Source: Symsagittifera roscoffensis (Eukaryota; Xenacoelomorpha; Acoela; Convolutidae). Taken from it: 64,000 bases of DNA. The DNA is taken from positions 3,363,624-3,427,623 of the forward strand of contig NC_087071.1 of assembly GCF_963678635.1 (NCBI RefSeq). The letters run 5' to 3'. Shown in pieces: positions 1-9,873 of the stretch (within the stretch, counting starts at the first letter, position 1; each line of letters starts with the position of its first letter). The translations under genes and the position numbers were made by a program. The notes under the pieces were generated by a model. That model worked only from the letters and a program-made list of their open reading frames with translations. It was not told where the DNA came from and ran no database searches.

Positions 1-797
1 ATTTACTAAATTAGAGAAAATCGAAAAAACCATTTTTTGGGGTCGTTGGGAAAAGGGCAAAAAGACCAAAACCCATCTCAAACATAAAACTATCAAAAAG
101 TGGCATTAACAAACCGCTTCATTTCCGTGGTCTAGGGTCGCATGCAAAAAAATAGGGAATTTTAGCCGGTAGTTTTTGAACACCCGGCTAATATTTTTTA
201 AAAAGTAGGAACGTTAAACTGGCCAAATGTTCCGAGGGGGCCCCTACCCCCTCTCAATGGGTTTATATAGCGTCGTGGGCACGACCCCATCAAGACACAA
301 GTGATTCAGTTAAACAAGTTGTTAACCCGTAAAAAAGTCTGTATTCCAGTTTGATAACACTTGCTAATTGGAAGCGTAAATACGACACTAAATAGCGAAA
401 ATTTAACATCATCAAAAAATCTGGGAAACTTGTGAGCAGTCTTCCATGCGTGTATGCGTTAACACATATTTGCTATAAAAAACTCCTGTCAAAGATCAAC
501 TATTCGAAAAAACATTCGAAAAAACTCCTTCACAAATAATGTACACGCATCTACATATTTGAGCTCAGGGTATGGATATCTTCAAAAGGATATAACAAGG
601 TCCCTAAAAAACCTTGTTTCCAAAAAAACTCTGAATTGAAATGTTCAGGTTAAAACGAAAAAAAAATTGGACTGATAGTGTGAAACTACAATCGTTCATT
701 CACTCGTGTAAAAGAAATGCATTGAACGTTTTGATAGCCTCTTTTTTGCTCCACTGTATTGTCGTTACTTTTCACAACTATTGTAGTTTATCCGAAG
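1..797. other. No gene recognised
   Basis: AT-rich sequence with short open frames only. I see no motif, exon pair or repeat that I can name. It lies downstream of the minus-strand 53BP1-like gene and is bounded on the right by a hAT-type MITE. Confidence 0.5.
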
Positions 798-1187
798 CAG
801 GGGCGGATCTAGGATTTTCTCGAGTGGGTGAGGGCGGATTTTGAAAAAAAAAATTTGTCGACCTTTTTTTAGGTCGACCAAATAAAATTTCCGAGCTCTT
901 CCAAAGCACTTAAGAAGACCCAGTTTTGGTAAAATTTTGTGCGCAGCAGGCAAAAATTTGAAAAACAGGCAAAAAAAGCGTTTTTAGGCATTTGTGGAAA
1001 ATGCTGACCAAAAAATTCGGCGCCTCAAAATTAGTATATATGGCCGCCAAATGCGCCTTTAGAAAAATTTTAGGGTCAGTCACCAAAAAATCTCAAAATA
1101 GTACAAAGGGGGGACCCTTTGGGTCGGCAGGGGGTCGAAACCCTGAGAGGAAATAAGCGTCTGCACCCCTCCTCAAACCCGCCCCTG
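798..1187. mobile_element. hAT-type MITE, copy 1
   Basis: Non-coding element starting CAGGGGCGGATCTAGG and ending in the inverted form ACCCGCCCCTG. It is flanked by imperfect 8-bp direct repeats (ATCCGAAG left, AACCGAAT right, 6 of 8 matching), the target-site size of hAT transposons. The interior is A/T-rich with GTCGACC-type palindromes and a segment (about 1040-1150) that recurs inverted in the copy at 4568-4994. No transposase is encoded, so it would need one in trans. Confidence 0.8.
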
Positions 1188-1772
1188 AACCGAATTACAG
1201 CGAAGGTCAACCACAAATCAATGGACTACTATGGTCCTAAAGACAATGTTATCAGGTTTTTTTTGTTCCACTAAAGATTGCTCCGGAAAATTTAGGGTAC
1301 AGTTTCTTCTGACCTTCGAAGATTTAAGAAACTGTGAAACAAGATTGAAAGTTTAGGCACAACAAAGAATCCTCGAAACGAGTTTGAAATTTTTAAAAAC
1401 CTTTTCCGGTTCGCTTGCGTTAGTCGAGAAAATAAAACCTACTCTTAGAACAGTTTTTGAAATATTTCGATAGTGATCAGTGAAATATCTTTGTTATCAG
1501 TGCAGTAACCGTTCTCGCTTTTTTCTTAACTTGTTTTGACATTTTTCTGCCATCTAATTCGATGTAACTTTTGGACACAAATGTACTCTTTCTGACTATG
1601 AAACATTAGGAACAAAATAAATTCTGATAACTCTTCTGTAAATTCAAGCAGAACATAAAAGCAAATTTTAAAACTCAAAATATCATCACATGACTAAAAA
1701 AGCGACTTACACATCAAAGTTTTCAACTATTTGTAAATATCTCAATAAATGTTTCATAAATATCAATTGAAT
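1188..1772. other. 3' flank of the 53BP1-like gene, no gene seen
   Basis: AT-rich, no coding signal. It should contain the 3' UTR and poly(A) site of the minus-strand gene ending at 1773, but I could not place a convincing AATAAA on that strand close to the stop codon. Confidence 0.4.
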
Positions 1773-3596
1773 TCAATCAACTAAATATTCAAAAAACTCC
1801 AGTTTTCTTCCATACGCCAAACAATCCACAATATAATTCACATTAACAACAGGCACAGAATTCGCTTCAAAAGTCGATTTAACTTCTTGCGAAAATAACA
1901 TTTCGTCAGTTGCAATTGCAAAACATTGGCCGATTTCTAACTGTGACCGTGTAAATCTTTCTCTAAACGCAACATCAGCGCCTGATAACTTCAACACAGT
2001 CGACAAACAATGATTTGTTCCAATCGAAACTGGTAGGAAAAACGTGATACCATCAAAAACACGTGATCTACTATGCGGTTTTCGCCATTCGATAAAATCG
2101 CCTGTTTTTCGGTCGATTCCAGACGGTAAAACATAGTGCGATTCGTCGACGAGTTTCATGGCCGAAATACTGTCTTGGACGAATCTTTTTCCTGATATGC
2201 ATGGTATATTGAGTGCCAAAGCGGATAGGTAGTTGACGGTTGGGACATATTTAGGAGCCAGTAAAAACACTTTGCCTGAAAAATAGGATTTGTAAAATAA
2301 AACTAGAAAAATTATTCTTTTTATATGAAACTTTTTACAAATAAAATGATGGGTACTGTTTTTATCTTTCAAAAGATGGGTACTGTTTTTAAAAATCTAC
2401 AAGAGACGCTAGATATATTGGTTGAATAACCAACGTAGCTGAAATTGCTTAAAATGGTCAAGGATACCGACTATCAATGACATTCGAAACTCACCTATGA
2501 GTTTTTTGTCCAAATCCTCCGCAAGCTGTACAATTCGACCTCCATTACTGGAAATGAGTTCGACCAGTTCTGGATCGGAGACATTTTCTGGCTCTAAATT
2601 CTCATCACGCTCCAATTCTTCGTCTTCATCTGAGCAAACAAAACGTGACACTCCAAGAACAAAAAAAAACTATCAAAAATGATCCCAAAACCCAGATTTT
2701 CAAACTGCTCGATTGTCCCAGCACCAAAAATCCGTGAAAAAAAAATGGGACACCAATATTACTTTTTGTTCCGACCAATGTGACACGCTAAGAGCGATGT
2801 GTTTCGGGTGTTTTTTTGTCTTTCACGCAAAATAAGGAACCACGAGTGATCATGAGAAGTCCAGTGATGTAATATAAAAACTTTTTCAGTCGTGATTCGA
2901 ACGATCTTAAAATATCCCAAAAAATTGTCCCAGTATCGAGAAAAACAATTTAAAATTTTTTTTAATTTTAGCCTAACCTTCAGCAGAAAAAGCGAAAGAG
3001 CAGGCTTACAATAGCTTATTTAAGCTTAAATTAAGCGTGAATACTTAGTTTTACTCGAAATAAGTTAGTTCTTAGATTTTTTAGCGCCATTTTCCCCAAA
3101 GCCTCCAAAAAGTGACTAAAAACGTCTCTTCTGACTCGTTTTTTTTTTTGAAAAATTTGCTTGCGAAAGGTGAAAGGTATTATTGATAAATATGGTCATA
3201 ATACGGATTTAGGAGAGCTCTATTTGGTCGAAATATATTTTTAAAGTTTTTTTTAAAAATACCCTCCGCGACGAGAAAATCTTAGGTTTGTCACTGTAAT
3301 AAATATCAACACAAGCACACCACTGCAGATCGATAATTTCTCACTGCGATTGTTATCGGAAAACCTTATTATCGAACATGTTTTTAATGAACAGAACAAT
3401 TAATTCGACAAAATCGAATTGAAAGCGTACCTTCGTTTGTATCCTCAAACAGATCTAAACTTCTCCTAGTATCAGATGCTACAGATGGTCTCATTTCTCT
3501 TTCGCAAGATTGTTTGACAGATGAAGAAGCGTCCATTAGGAAAGTATCGTTACTGTACTTGTACCCTGTAAGCATGAAAGACACTCCAGTGAAAAT
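1773..3596 (-). CDS. 53BP1-like gene, three exons encoding the tandem BRCT
   Basis: Exons 3596-3431, 2629-2495 and 2275-1773. The first gives the opening BRCT strand (IFTGVSFMLTGYKYSND), the second an acidic insert and helix 1 (GGRIVQLAEDLDKKLIG), and the third the rest of BRCT1 (NIPCISGKRFVQDS) and all of BRCT2, ending VVNVNYIVDCLAYGRKLEFF. The order and the acidic insert between strand 1 and helix 1 match human 53BP1. The residues aligned with the human phosphoserine pocket (Arg-Thr-Arg-Lys before a Tyr) read Pro-Thr-Val-Asn here, so gamma-H2AX binding cannot be assumed. Confidence 0.85.
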
Positions 3597-6500
3597 CTGA
3601 AAACAGAGCAAGCTTAGTTGTCACTTTTGTTCTTCAAAAACAGAATTAATTATCAATTTAAAAAGATTTTTGTCTTAAAGTTTACTCAAAATCCAATTTG
3701 GTAAAATCCAATCTGTTATTTCAACTGAAAATTAAAAAAAAAAACTTTGCAGAGATTGTGGTCGGATATCTTTTTCTATTTCCATATTAACCATTTTCTT
3801 TAGTTTCCTTAGAAATTATCAACTTACAACACGGCTCTTTTTCCTCCCCATCTGTGAAATTTTACGAGTTAAATATTTGTCACTTTGTACAATTGCTCTG
3901 AGAATTGACATGCAGAATAATTAAGCCAAGTCAAACATATTTGGTCCTAATCTGGATTGCATAAATATGCGGCGCATAATCCCGCATAGTTACCGCATCA
4001 TAAGCTTAAAACTCAAAATCGAAGAAATTCAGCAAAAATGAAGCATTTTGAGCTAACTAAAAGACTACCGTGAGAAAATTTTTTAATTTCTACAGAAAAA
4101 TTCGACGCTTGAAACGCTCAAGTACCCCCCAAAAAAATTGAAATAAAATAAAGAAAAAATTTCGGGTTCAAATGAGTTGGGAGGTTCGTCAAAAGGCTAA
4201 TTTGGCAAAATCTGACCTTTTTTGGCAAAATTTCGACTTTTTCCTGGAATTTTATTTTTTTTTCGCAGTAAGGCCCACATTACTAATAAATACTGCCCAC
4301 AGTCCACATCGCAAAATTTAACTACTGGAGCCCGAAGGGGGGTTGAGAAATTAGACGACAAGCAAATTAGACGAAGGCACTTATAAGGAAATTAGACGAT
4401 TTTGCAAACTGCAGTTGTGAGAAAATAGATGAAAGTGAGAGAGATTAAAATTGTTTGCAGACAACATTTAAATTTCGGTGAACAACAATTATACATGTCA
4501 ATCATGCATAATTTATTCCATTCGAAACTCTCCTGTAATATTCGGATTTGACATCTTATGTTCAAATCAGGGGCGGATTTAGGGGGGGGGGGGCAGACGC
4601 CCCCCCCTCTCAGGGATTCGACCCCCTGCCGACCCAAAGGGTCCCCCTTTGATACTTTTTCAAAAATCCATTTTTGGTCGACCGACCCTAAAATTTTTCT
4701 AAAGGCGCCTTTGGCGCCAATATATACTAACTTTGAGGGGGAGCGCGCGCCAAAAAAACGCGATTTTTTTGTCAAAATTTTTCAAAAATTGCCCAAAAAC
4801 GGCTTTTTTGACTGTTTTTTCAAAAATTTGCCTGCGGCCCAGAAAATTTAGCCAAAGTAGGGGCAAAACAGTGCTTTATGAGAGCTCGAAAAATCAATTT
4901 GGTCAACATAAAAAAAAAAAAGGTCGTCAAAATTTTGGAAAATTTTTTGAAAATCCGCCCCCCCCCCCTCGAGAAAATCCTAGATCCGCCCCTGGTTCAT
5001 ATAAACTAATTCTTTTGATAAGTGTTGTCACTTATGTTCCTTTTTGTATTTGTAAAATTTGGCTATTACGAAAAAATTTTAGTTGGCTCTTTCCTTTTCA
5101 TAGCAGTGAGTGACGTCTTAAGTGTCCGATCTGTAAAAAAAAATCCATCTAATTTCGTTTTTGTAACATCCGTCTAATTTTTTAGGCCCCTCCCGAAGAT
5201 TTTTGCCAAAACTCGTCATCATTTTCATCCTTCGAAAAATATTCGTTACAGCATTAAATTGATGCTAATTTGGAATAATGGGGGCATAAAGACATAAACG
5301 CAAATACAGCAGCCCCAATTGACAAAATCGATCATTGCAGATATTTTTAGGTCATATAAATAATTAAAGCATCAACAACTTCAAGTATATAACTTCTTTG
5401 TTGGTGGCTCAAATAAATTTGGGCTCCAATTGCTGGCTTAAAAACGAAAAAGCTTTAACTATATAACTTCTTGATTTGGACTCAAACTGCTGGCTTAAAT
5501 AAAAAACTTTAACTGTCTAACTTCTTGATTTGGGCTCAAATTGCCGGCTAAATAAAAAACTTTAACAATATAATTTCTTGATTTAGACTCAAATTGCCGG
5601 CTAAATAAAAAAACTTTAACTATATAACTGACCTTATGAGTTTTCTTTGCAGACAGCGCTTGTTCTGTCGAGTCCGAAAGTAATCGATCAATGCTGGTTC
5701 TTTTTAGCTCCTTCAGCTTTGGAGTTCTAGGTGTTCCCATTTTTTTGCTGTCTTCTTTCGATACAAAGTCACTATTTAAACTCAGTGATAAGCAAAAAAA
5801 TAACCATGATTGACATTTTTGCGAATTCATTCTTTTAAAATTCAGAAAAAAATTGATATTTTCATATCTTATGGATTTTCCAGGCTCTAAAATTAGAAAA
5901 TATTAAATAAAAAGTTCAAGATTGGCCAACCGAAACAGAAGTGTGTAAAAGTATCTGAAGATAACGTGTTCGGAAGACCAAGGTGTTGAGAGTTCTGGAA
6001 TCGAGAGTGTTTTCCACCCAAAAACAGGTACCACAAAAAAAAACGCCTGATAAACTCGAAATATATATCATATTGAATCCCTTTCAGTCGTGACTTGGTC
6101 AATATTTTGAAACTCTCGAAAAAATGGGATTTGAATATTTATTTTTATAGAGCCATTTAGATCAAGTTAAATGATCGACTCAGGAAAAAACACTCCAAGA
6201 CAGTTACTTCCTTTTCAAGAAATAGTTGGGAGCAAAAAAAAACAGATTTTATTCAAAATAAAATGCTCATCACTGTTCGTGCTAAAAGAGCTTATGATTT
6301 TTCTAAACGGAAACAGCAATCATCATAATTTGTTCTATTTAAAAGACTCGGCTAATTAAAACAAGCTCATCACTGTTCGTGAATTGGCGGTGGCAAAGGT
6401 CTCCGAAATGGATCGTCAGCTGGATTGTATTTTGTCTTCCACCTTTCGTCCTTCGCATCCAGACTGAGACTCTTGAACATGAGGTTGATCTTAGGACTCG

Positions 6501-9186
6501 GAGACAGAATCTTCTCTTGGGACAATTTTGTCATCACTGATTTGAGGTTCTGCAGTTCAATTATTACCTAAATAATAGTATTACCAATTACTAAATATGT
6601 TTTTCTATATAACTCCCAACTGACCTTTGAAAAGGAAGGGTTTGTTGACCCAAAATTGATGTCTTAAGAGTGTACCATGGTCGGACCCTCTGAGTCGTCA
6701 AGGATTCACATTCAATTTCTAAATCAGCTACTGGTTGAAAGACTAACCTGGTCTCTTTTCATCGGCAAAACCTCCTGCGACTCTTCAAACAACACCATAT
6801 ATGCATAGTTGAACTTCGCCAACGTCCGGTCGAAGCAACTGCCCATAACCTGAGTAATAACTCCCCTTTCGAAACTCGTGCAGTCATTCGGATCTTTCTG
6901 GGCGTGAACAACTGAACTAACTGGTAATTTTTCATGGTTGAATATTCGCTTGTAGTGAACTTGCTTGCGAGGTATTTCATTGTCTTTTAGAGACTGTGGG
7001 TCTGCATCAGTTTCAGTCGATTCTGGTTCGTGATAAACCACAGTGCATTGTTGATGTTTCTTTGCTGAATCTTTAGGTGCGTTTCTAAAGCATGGATAAC
7101 GTTATGCAATATGACCGAAACGTGTTTGATTCATGAAATGTTTATTTTACACGGAACGATAAAAAAAAGTGAGACACACTTTCTTTATACTCGACAATTT
7201 ACAAACCTTGAAACTTTTGAACAACGCTTCAAAAATGCTCTTTTGATAAATTCAGCCACAAGTTCCAAAGTAAATTTCAAAAAACTCTTAATATCGTTTT
7301 GTGATAAAAAATTAATTTGCGATACGTTAAGGCATAAAACTCTTTTCATTTGTTTCTTTGGTTTATTTGATTGAATTAATAAGAATTTTGAAAATAGCTC
7401 TATATTGTGTAACAAAGCCAACAGACTGCTTGCTGCTTTTGAAAAAATTTTCTGCTTTTGAAAAAAAATTTGCTGCTTTTGAAAAAATTTTTCCAATTTC
7501 AAAGAAAAAATAATAGCCCTTAAATCTCTTTGAAATTCAACCACAATTTATGAACATAGCCAACAGACAGCTGGAAAAAAGAGTCAATGACCGCAAGTAA
7601 AGAAAAAAACTGAAAGTCAAGTGGAAAGAGGAAAAAAGCCATAAAGTCACTGATGTCCATATATGGCTCTTAAGATCAATTCTAGATAAAGGGCTTTTGC
7701 TAGAAAGGGATATTTAAGTTACATTTAAGTTAAAGCAATCAATTTAAAATCAACTCCAAACCAACTGAAATCTGGTCAAAAACACTACTTGCATAACTTA
7801 ACTTAAAAAAACTATTTCGAAGAACAAAATAGATATCTTAAAATATCCCCCTTTGGTACCTGGTAACGAATTGCCACCCATTTAAATGAACATTTCAACG
7901 GTTAAGCATATAAGAACTTTGTACCTGGTAACAAATCCCCCCCTTTTGCAAAAGAAGAGGATAGTAAATGATATCCCAAAATATCGATCAACTTACTCTA
8001 CTCGTTTGATCTCGGCCGGATAGTAGTACCTGTCAACCCAGGGAGCATACACTAAATTGCCCCCATCCAAAGATGCACCCCCACTGTTCTCGGAAGTGTA
8101 GAAGGTCTCTTCAGCCACAGGTGCTAAACTGGGACTCGTATCTTGAAGGTGGTTCATTTCTTCTTTCACGCTTCTTTTCCTTTGAATTTTGATTCTCGAA
8201 ACTGATTCCTGAGAACAGTCAAAAATAACTAACTATTGTTACTTTAATTTTGGTATGAGCATCAGAGATATAAATAACAGTGTAACTAGATATCGTTCGA
8301 AATTGTTTTGGATTTCTTAGACTATCCCCCCCCTTTGATACGTAGTAACGAATTGCCACCTATAATGAACTAAATTAACGGTTAAGCATATGCGCATTGT
8401 GTACCTATTTAAGAATCCAAACCCCTTTCGCAAAAATATTTTATTATATTAGTTAACTAACCTTAGGTTGAATTTTGCTCGAAAGATCCACATTGCTAAA
8501 TCAGGTGATGCATAAAAGATAGCGATCGCTTTTAAATGAACTTAATTGATGGTAACTTGGTTATTAGGCCGACTGTTTGATCGAAAACGCATTTATTACC
8601 ACTATCATTCCAAATTGCATATTACTCATTTTTCGGTTTTTTTAACAATTCCAAAATTATCTTTAATCAGACATCAATTTTAACAATTTATGGCTCTTCA
8701 AGGTTATGTCTGAATATCGAATAAATTTCAAGTTAGTTAATTAGTTTATGAAAACAACATCATAGTAACACTTAAACCGCTAGGTCGATAGCATATATAA
8801 AAAATGAAGTTTTGGGGTTTAATGGTTAAGAACCCAAACCGCAACCAATATTTGTGCCAAAGTTGCGAAACAATTAGAAGCCAATCGATTCGAATTTGGG
8901 TGGAATTAAAACTCATCTATTCAAAGAGCACATTTATCAAAGATGCTCTGAGCACTTTTAAATGCAAAAAAAATTAAGGAAAACAATGTTTATGATGAAA
9001 AAACTACCTGTGATTCCTCTGAGATACTAGAAACATCCGCATTGTAGCTATCCGACTTCTCCAAACTATCCACAAAATGGACAAACCATGAGCACAATTC
9101 CACCACTTTGCACAACTCTCCATATGGTTTCAGGACTTCGTTTCGGTTTTGGTCACCCATCATTTTTGATATCAATGCTTTCATAG
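1773..9186 (-). CDS. 53BP1-like DNA-damage adaptor (tandem Tudor plus tandem BRCT), 5' end missing
   Basis: Eight minus-strand exons are inferred: 9186-9008, 8208-7997, 7084-6748, 6567-6443, 5780 (or 5771)-5633, 3596-3431, 2629-2495 and 2275-1773. Every junction has GT and AG, and every phase agrees (for example 212 nt leaves two bases and the next exon starts with one). The product reads, in order, a helical stretch, a tandem Tudor module, a basic/serine linker, a UDR-like segment and a tandem BRCT ending at TGA 1775-1773. That is the C-terminal architecture of TP53BP1, a nuclear protein that reads methylated histone H4 and ubiquitylated H2A at double-strand breaks and favours end joining. 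The first exon begins in phase, so earlier exons lie beyond 9186, possibly past the copia insertion. Introns carry several MITEs. The weakest join is the 6443 donor (GTGGAAG). Confidence 0.85.
2690..3260 (-). repeat. Dispersed repeat, copy A (intronic)
   Basis: The segment between the BRCT exons matches, inverted, two pieces at about 9540-9774 and 14576-14800. Shared blocks include CTCGAYACTGGGA, AATCACGACTGAAA, TTATTTTGCG and AAGCTTAAATTAAGC-like words. It is non-coding and its ends are uncertain. The pieces at 9.5 and 14.6 kb are one copy split by the copia element. A shorter match (TTTCAGTCGTGACTTGG) lies near 6080-6110. Confidence 0.6.
4568..4994. mobile_element. hAT-type MITE, copy 2
   Basis: Ends CAGGGGCGGATTTAGG and, inverted, CCTAGATCCGCCCCTG. 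The flanking 8-bp repeats GTTCAAAT and GTTCATAT match at 7 of 8 bases, supporting a hAT target-site duplication. It holds the same internal sequence as the copy at 798-1187 but in opposite orientation, plus long poly-G and poly-C runs near its ends. It sits in the intron before the BRCT exons. Confidence 0.85.
5385..5632. repeat. Tandem repeat of about 57 bp, four or more copies
   Basis: Imperfect head-to-tail repeat of a unit like AACTTCTTGATTTGGGCTCA followed by AATTGCYGGCTWAATAAAA. Copies are visible from about 5385, 5445, 5515 and 5570. It begins immediately 3' of the donor site of the UDR-like exon and is therefore intronic. Confidence 0.8.
5633..5780 (-). CDS. 53BP1-like gene, UDR-like linker exon
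   Basis: Two acceptors nine bases apart (exon start 5780 or 5771) keep the same phase. The donor AAG|GTCAGT is at 5633/5632. The peptide is basic and phosphosite-like: KKMGTPRTPKLKELKRTSID, then RLLSDSTEQALSAKKTHK. The run KRTSIDRLLSD resembles the isoleucine/leucine core of the ubiquitin-dependent recruitment motif that follows the Tudor module in vertebrate 53BP1. This is inference from position and pattern only. Confidence 0.6.
6265..6381. repeat. 17-bp direct repeat spaced exactly 100 bp
   Basis: GCTCATCACTGTTCGTG occurs at 6265-6281 and 6365-6381. The second copy contains the stop codon (TGA on the minus strand) of the alternative terminal Tudor exon. The arrangement fits either a local duplication or an 83-bp insertion with a long target duplication. 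Confidence 0.7.
6370..6567 (-). CDS. 53BP1-like gene, exon with two possible ends (internal or terminal)
   Basis: It starts at 6567 after TTATTTAG in phase 0 and continues Tudor 2 (VIIELQNLKSVMTKLSQEK), then SPSP and basic residues. Two outcomes fit. (a) A donor at 6443|6442 (AAG|GTGGAAG) leaves two bases and joins in phase to the exon at 5780 or 5771. (b) Reading on, the frame stays open through a proline-rich tail (RRPLPPPIHEQ) to TGA 6372-6370, with AATAAA on this strand near 6253-6248. Outcome (b) would give a short Tudor-only isoform lacking the BRCT domains. Confidence 0.6.
   Translation of the reverse strand, partial: VIIELQNLKSVMTKLSQEKILSPSPKINLMFKSLSLDAKDERWKTKYNPADDPFRRPLPPPIHEQ
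6748..7084 (-). CDS. 53BP1-like gene, exon with rest of Tudor 1 and Tudor 2
   Basis: Acceptor CTTTAG|A at 7084 and donor CAG|GTTAGT at 6748. It completes Tudor 1 (QCTVVYHEPESTE) and encodes Tudor 2 (from LPVSSVVHAQKD to EVLPMKRDQ). Compared with remembered human 53BP1, the cage Phe is Tyr and the cage Asp is Glu, so an aromatic and acidic cage remains plausible. An apparent start in this frame is a GTG inside the exon and is not a real initiation site. Confidence 0.85.
7425..7495. repeat. Short tandem repeat, about 21-bp unit
   Basis: Three imperfect copies of TGCTGCTTTTGAAAAAATTT in an intron of the 53BP1-like gene. Open frames across this stretch are low-complexity and not credible genes. 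Confidence 0.7.
7843..7966. mobile_element. Small foldback MITE, copy 1
   Basis: Starts ATATCCCCCTTTGGTAC and ends near GAGGATAGT. Its core AACGAATTGCCACC and AACGGTTAAGCATAT is shared with copies at 8321-8440 and 15742-15872. Non-coding and intronic. Confidence 0.6.
7997..8208 (-). CDS. 53BP1-like gene, exon with first half of Tudor 1
   Basis: The exon has no ATG of its own and is found by splice signals: acceptor GTTCTCAG before 8208 and donor GA|GTAAGT at 7997/7996. It opens with a basic stretch (IKIQRKRSVKEE), passes through an acidic/serine segment and ends NLVYAPWVDRYYYPAEIKRV. This matches the first Tudor strands of human 53BP1, where a Trp and two Tyr form part of the methyl-lysine cage. 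The Trp and Tyr are present. Length 212 nt leaves two bases, which the next exon completes. Confidence 0.8.
8321..8440. mobile_element. Small foldback MITE, copy 2
   Basis: Starts ACTATCCCCCCCCTTTGATA and contains AACGAATTGCCACC and AACGGTTAAGCATAT, as in copy 1, ending in a CCCCTTTCGCAAAA block. It lies in the intron upstream of the first Tudor exon, about 350 bp from copy 1 and in the same orientation. Confidence 0.6.
9008..9186 (-). CDS. 53BP1-like gene, most 5' exon visible
   Basis: Acceptor TTACAG precedes 9186 and donor CAG|GTAGTT follows 9008. The exon has two bases of a split codon and 59 full codons. The ATG at 9184-9182 is two bases inside the exon and need not be the start, because the phase requires an upstream exon. 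The peptide is mixed hydrophobic and acidic (LCKVVELCSWFVHFVDSLEK) and ends in a serine/glutamate-rich stretch. I do not recognise a domain here. It may be a helical or oligomerisation segment N-terminal of the Tudor module. Confidence 0.7.
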
Positions 9187-9539
9187 CTGTAAGGACATCA
9201 ACTTAACTTAATGCTCACTAAAAACCAACAACAGCCTATTCTTGACGAACACTCTGTGGTTGCGATATACGGGTTAATTTCAATAAAGAGTCATTTAACG
9301 TATAAAAACAGAAAAACAAGGCTAGCTGGTTATTGTGCAAGTAGCACAGAATGTTCCGACCAGTCTTAAAAATTACTACAACAAAATTATTTTTTCAAAT
9401 GATTGTCGTTTTTTCGGCGTGGTGTAATAAAGGAATCTGAGCAAAAAAGTAGAACATAGGCATCTTCGTCGGTCATTGTAAAATATGCAAATTGGAAAAA
9501 TACTTTTGAAGACAAACAACAAAGATAAACAAAAAAAAA

Positions 9540-9774
9540 AACATTTTTTTAAAAAAAAAAAACTTTTTTTAATTTTTCGTAATTATTTTCCAAAAATTTT
9601 GAAGTTTTTGGTTCGTAATATGAAGCTAAAAACTCCAAATACTAACTCTATTTGAATTAAAGGAAATTTGAAGGCTTAAATTAAGCATAAATAAGCTAAT
9701 GCTAGCCTGCTCACTCGCTCGAAATTGGACGGAAAATCAAAACTTCAAACCGGTTTTTCTCGACACTGGGAAAA
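9540..9774 (+). repeat. Dispersed repeat copy B, left part (copia target)
   Basis: Matches the inverse of 2690-3260 (AAATTAAGCATAAATAAGCT, then GTTTTTCTCGACACTGGGA). The match stops where the copia LTR begins and resumes after 14575, so this copy was in place before the copia inserted. The poly-A and poly-T runs at 9530-9570 are part of the same stretch. Confidence 0.6.
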
Positions 9775-9851
9775 TGTTAATTAATGTCAGGCTTGCTGTT
9801 CCAGATTGAGTTGGGTTAATAATATATTCTGTACAAGGTCAACTGTTTTCA
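9775..9851 (+). repeat. copia 5' LTR (77 bp)
   Basis: TG...CA ends. It differs from the right LTR by two substitutions, in the AGGCTTGC versus AAGCTTGT block. It is unusually short for an LTR, so promoter and poly(A) signals must be very compact. Confidence 0.8.
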
Positions 9852-9868
9852 TGGTAGCAGGAGAAGCA
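9852..9868 (+). other. copia primer-binding site candidate
   Basis: TGGTAGCAGGAGAAGC lies directly after the 5' LTR. It resembles the TGGTATCAGAGC-type sites that copia elements pair with initiator-methionine tRNA, but the match is partial. Confidence 0.45.
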
Positions 9869-9873
9869 TTCTG

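Noticed and set aside
7111-7544. Phe/Lys-rich open frames in an intron of the 53BP1-like gene
   Set aside because: They come from a TGCTTTTGAAAAA tandem repeat and AT-rich sequence.
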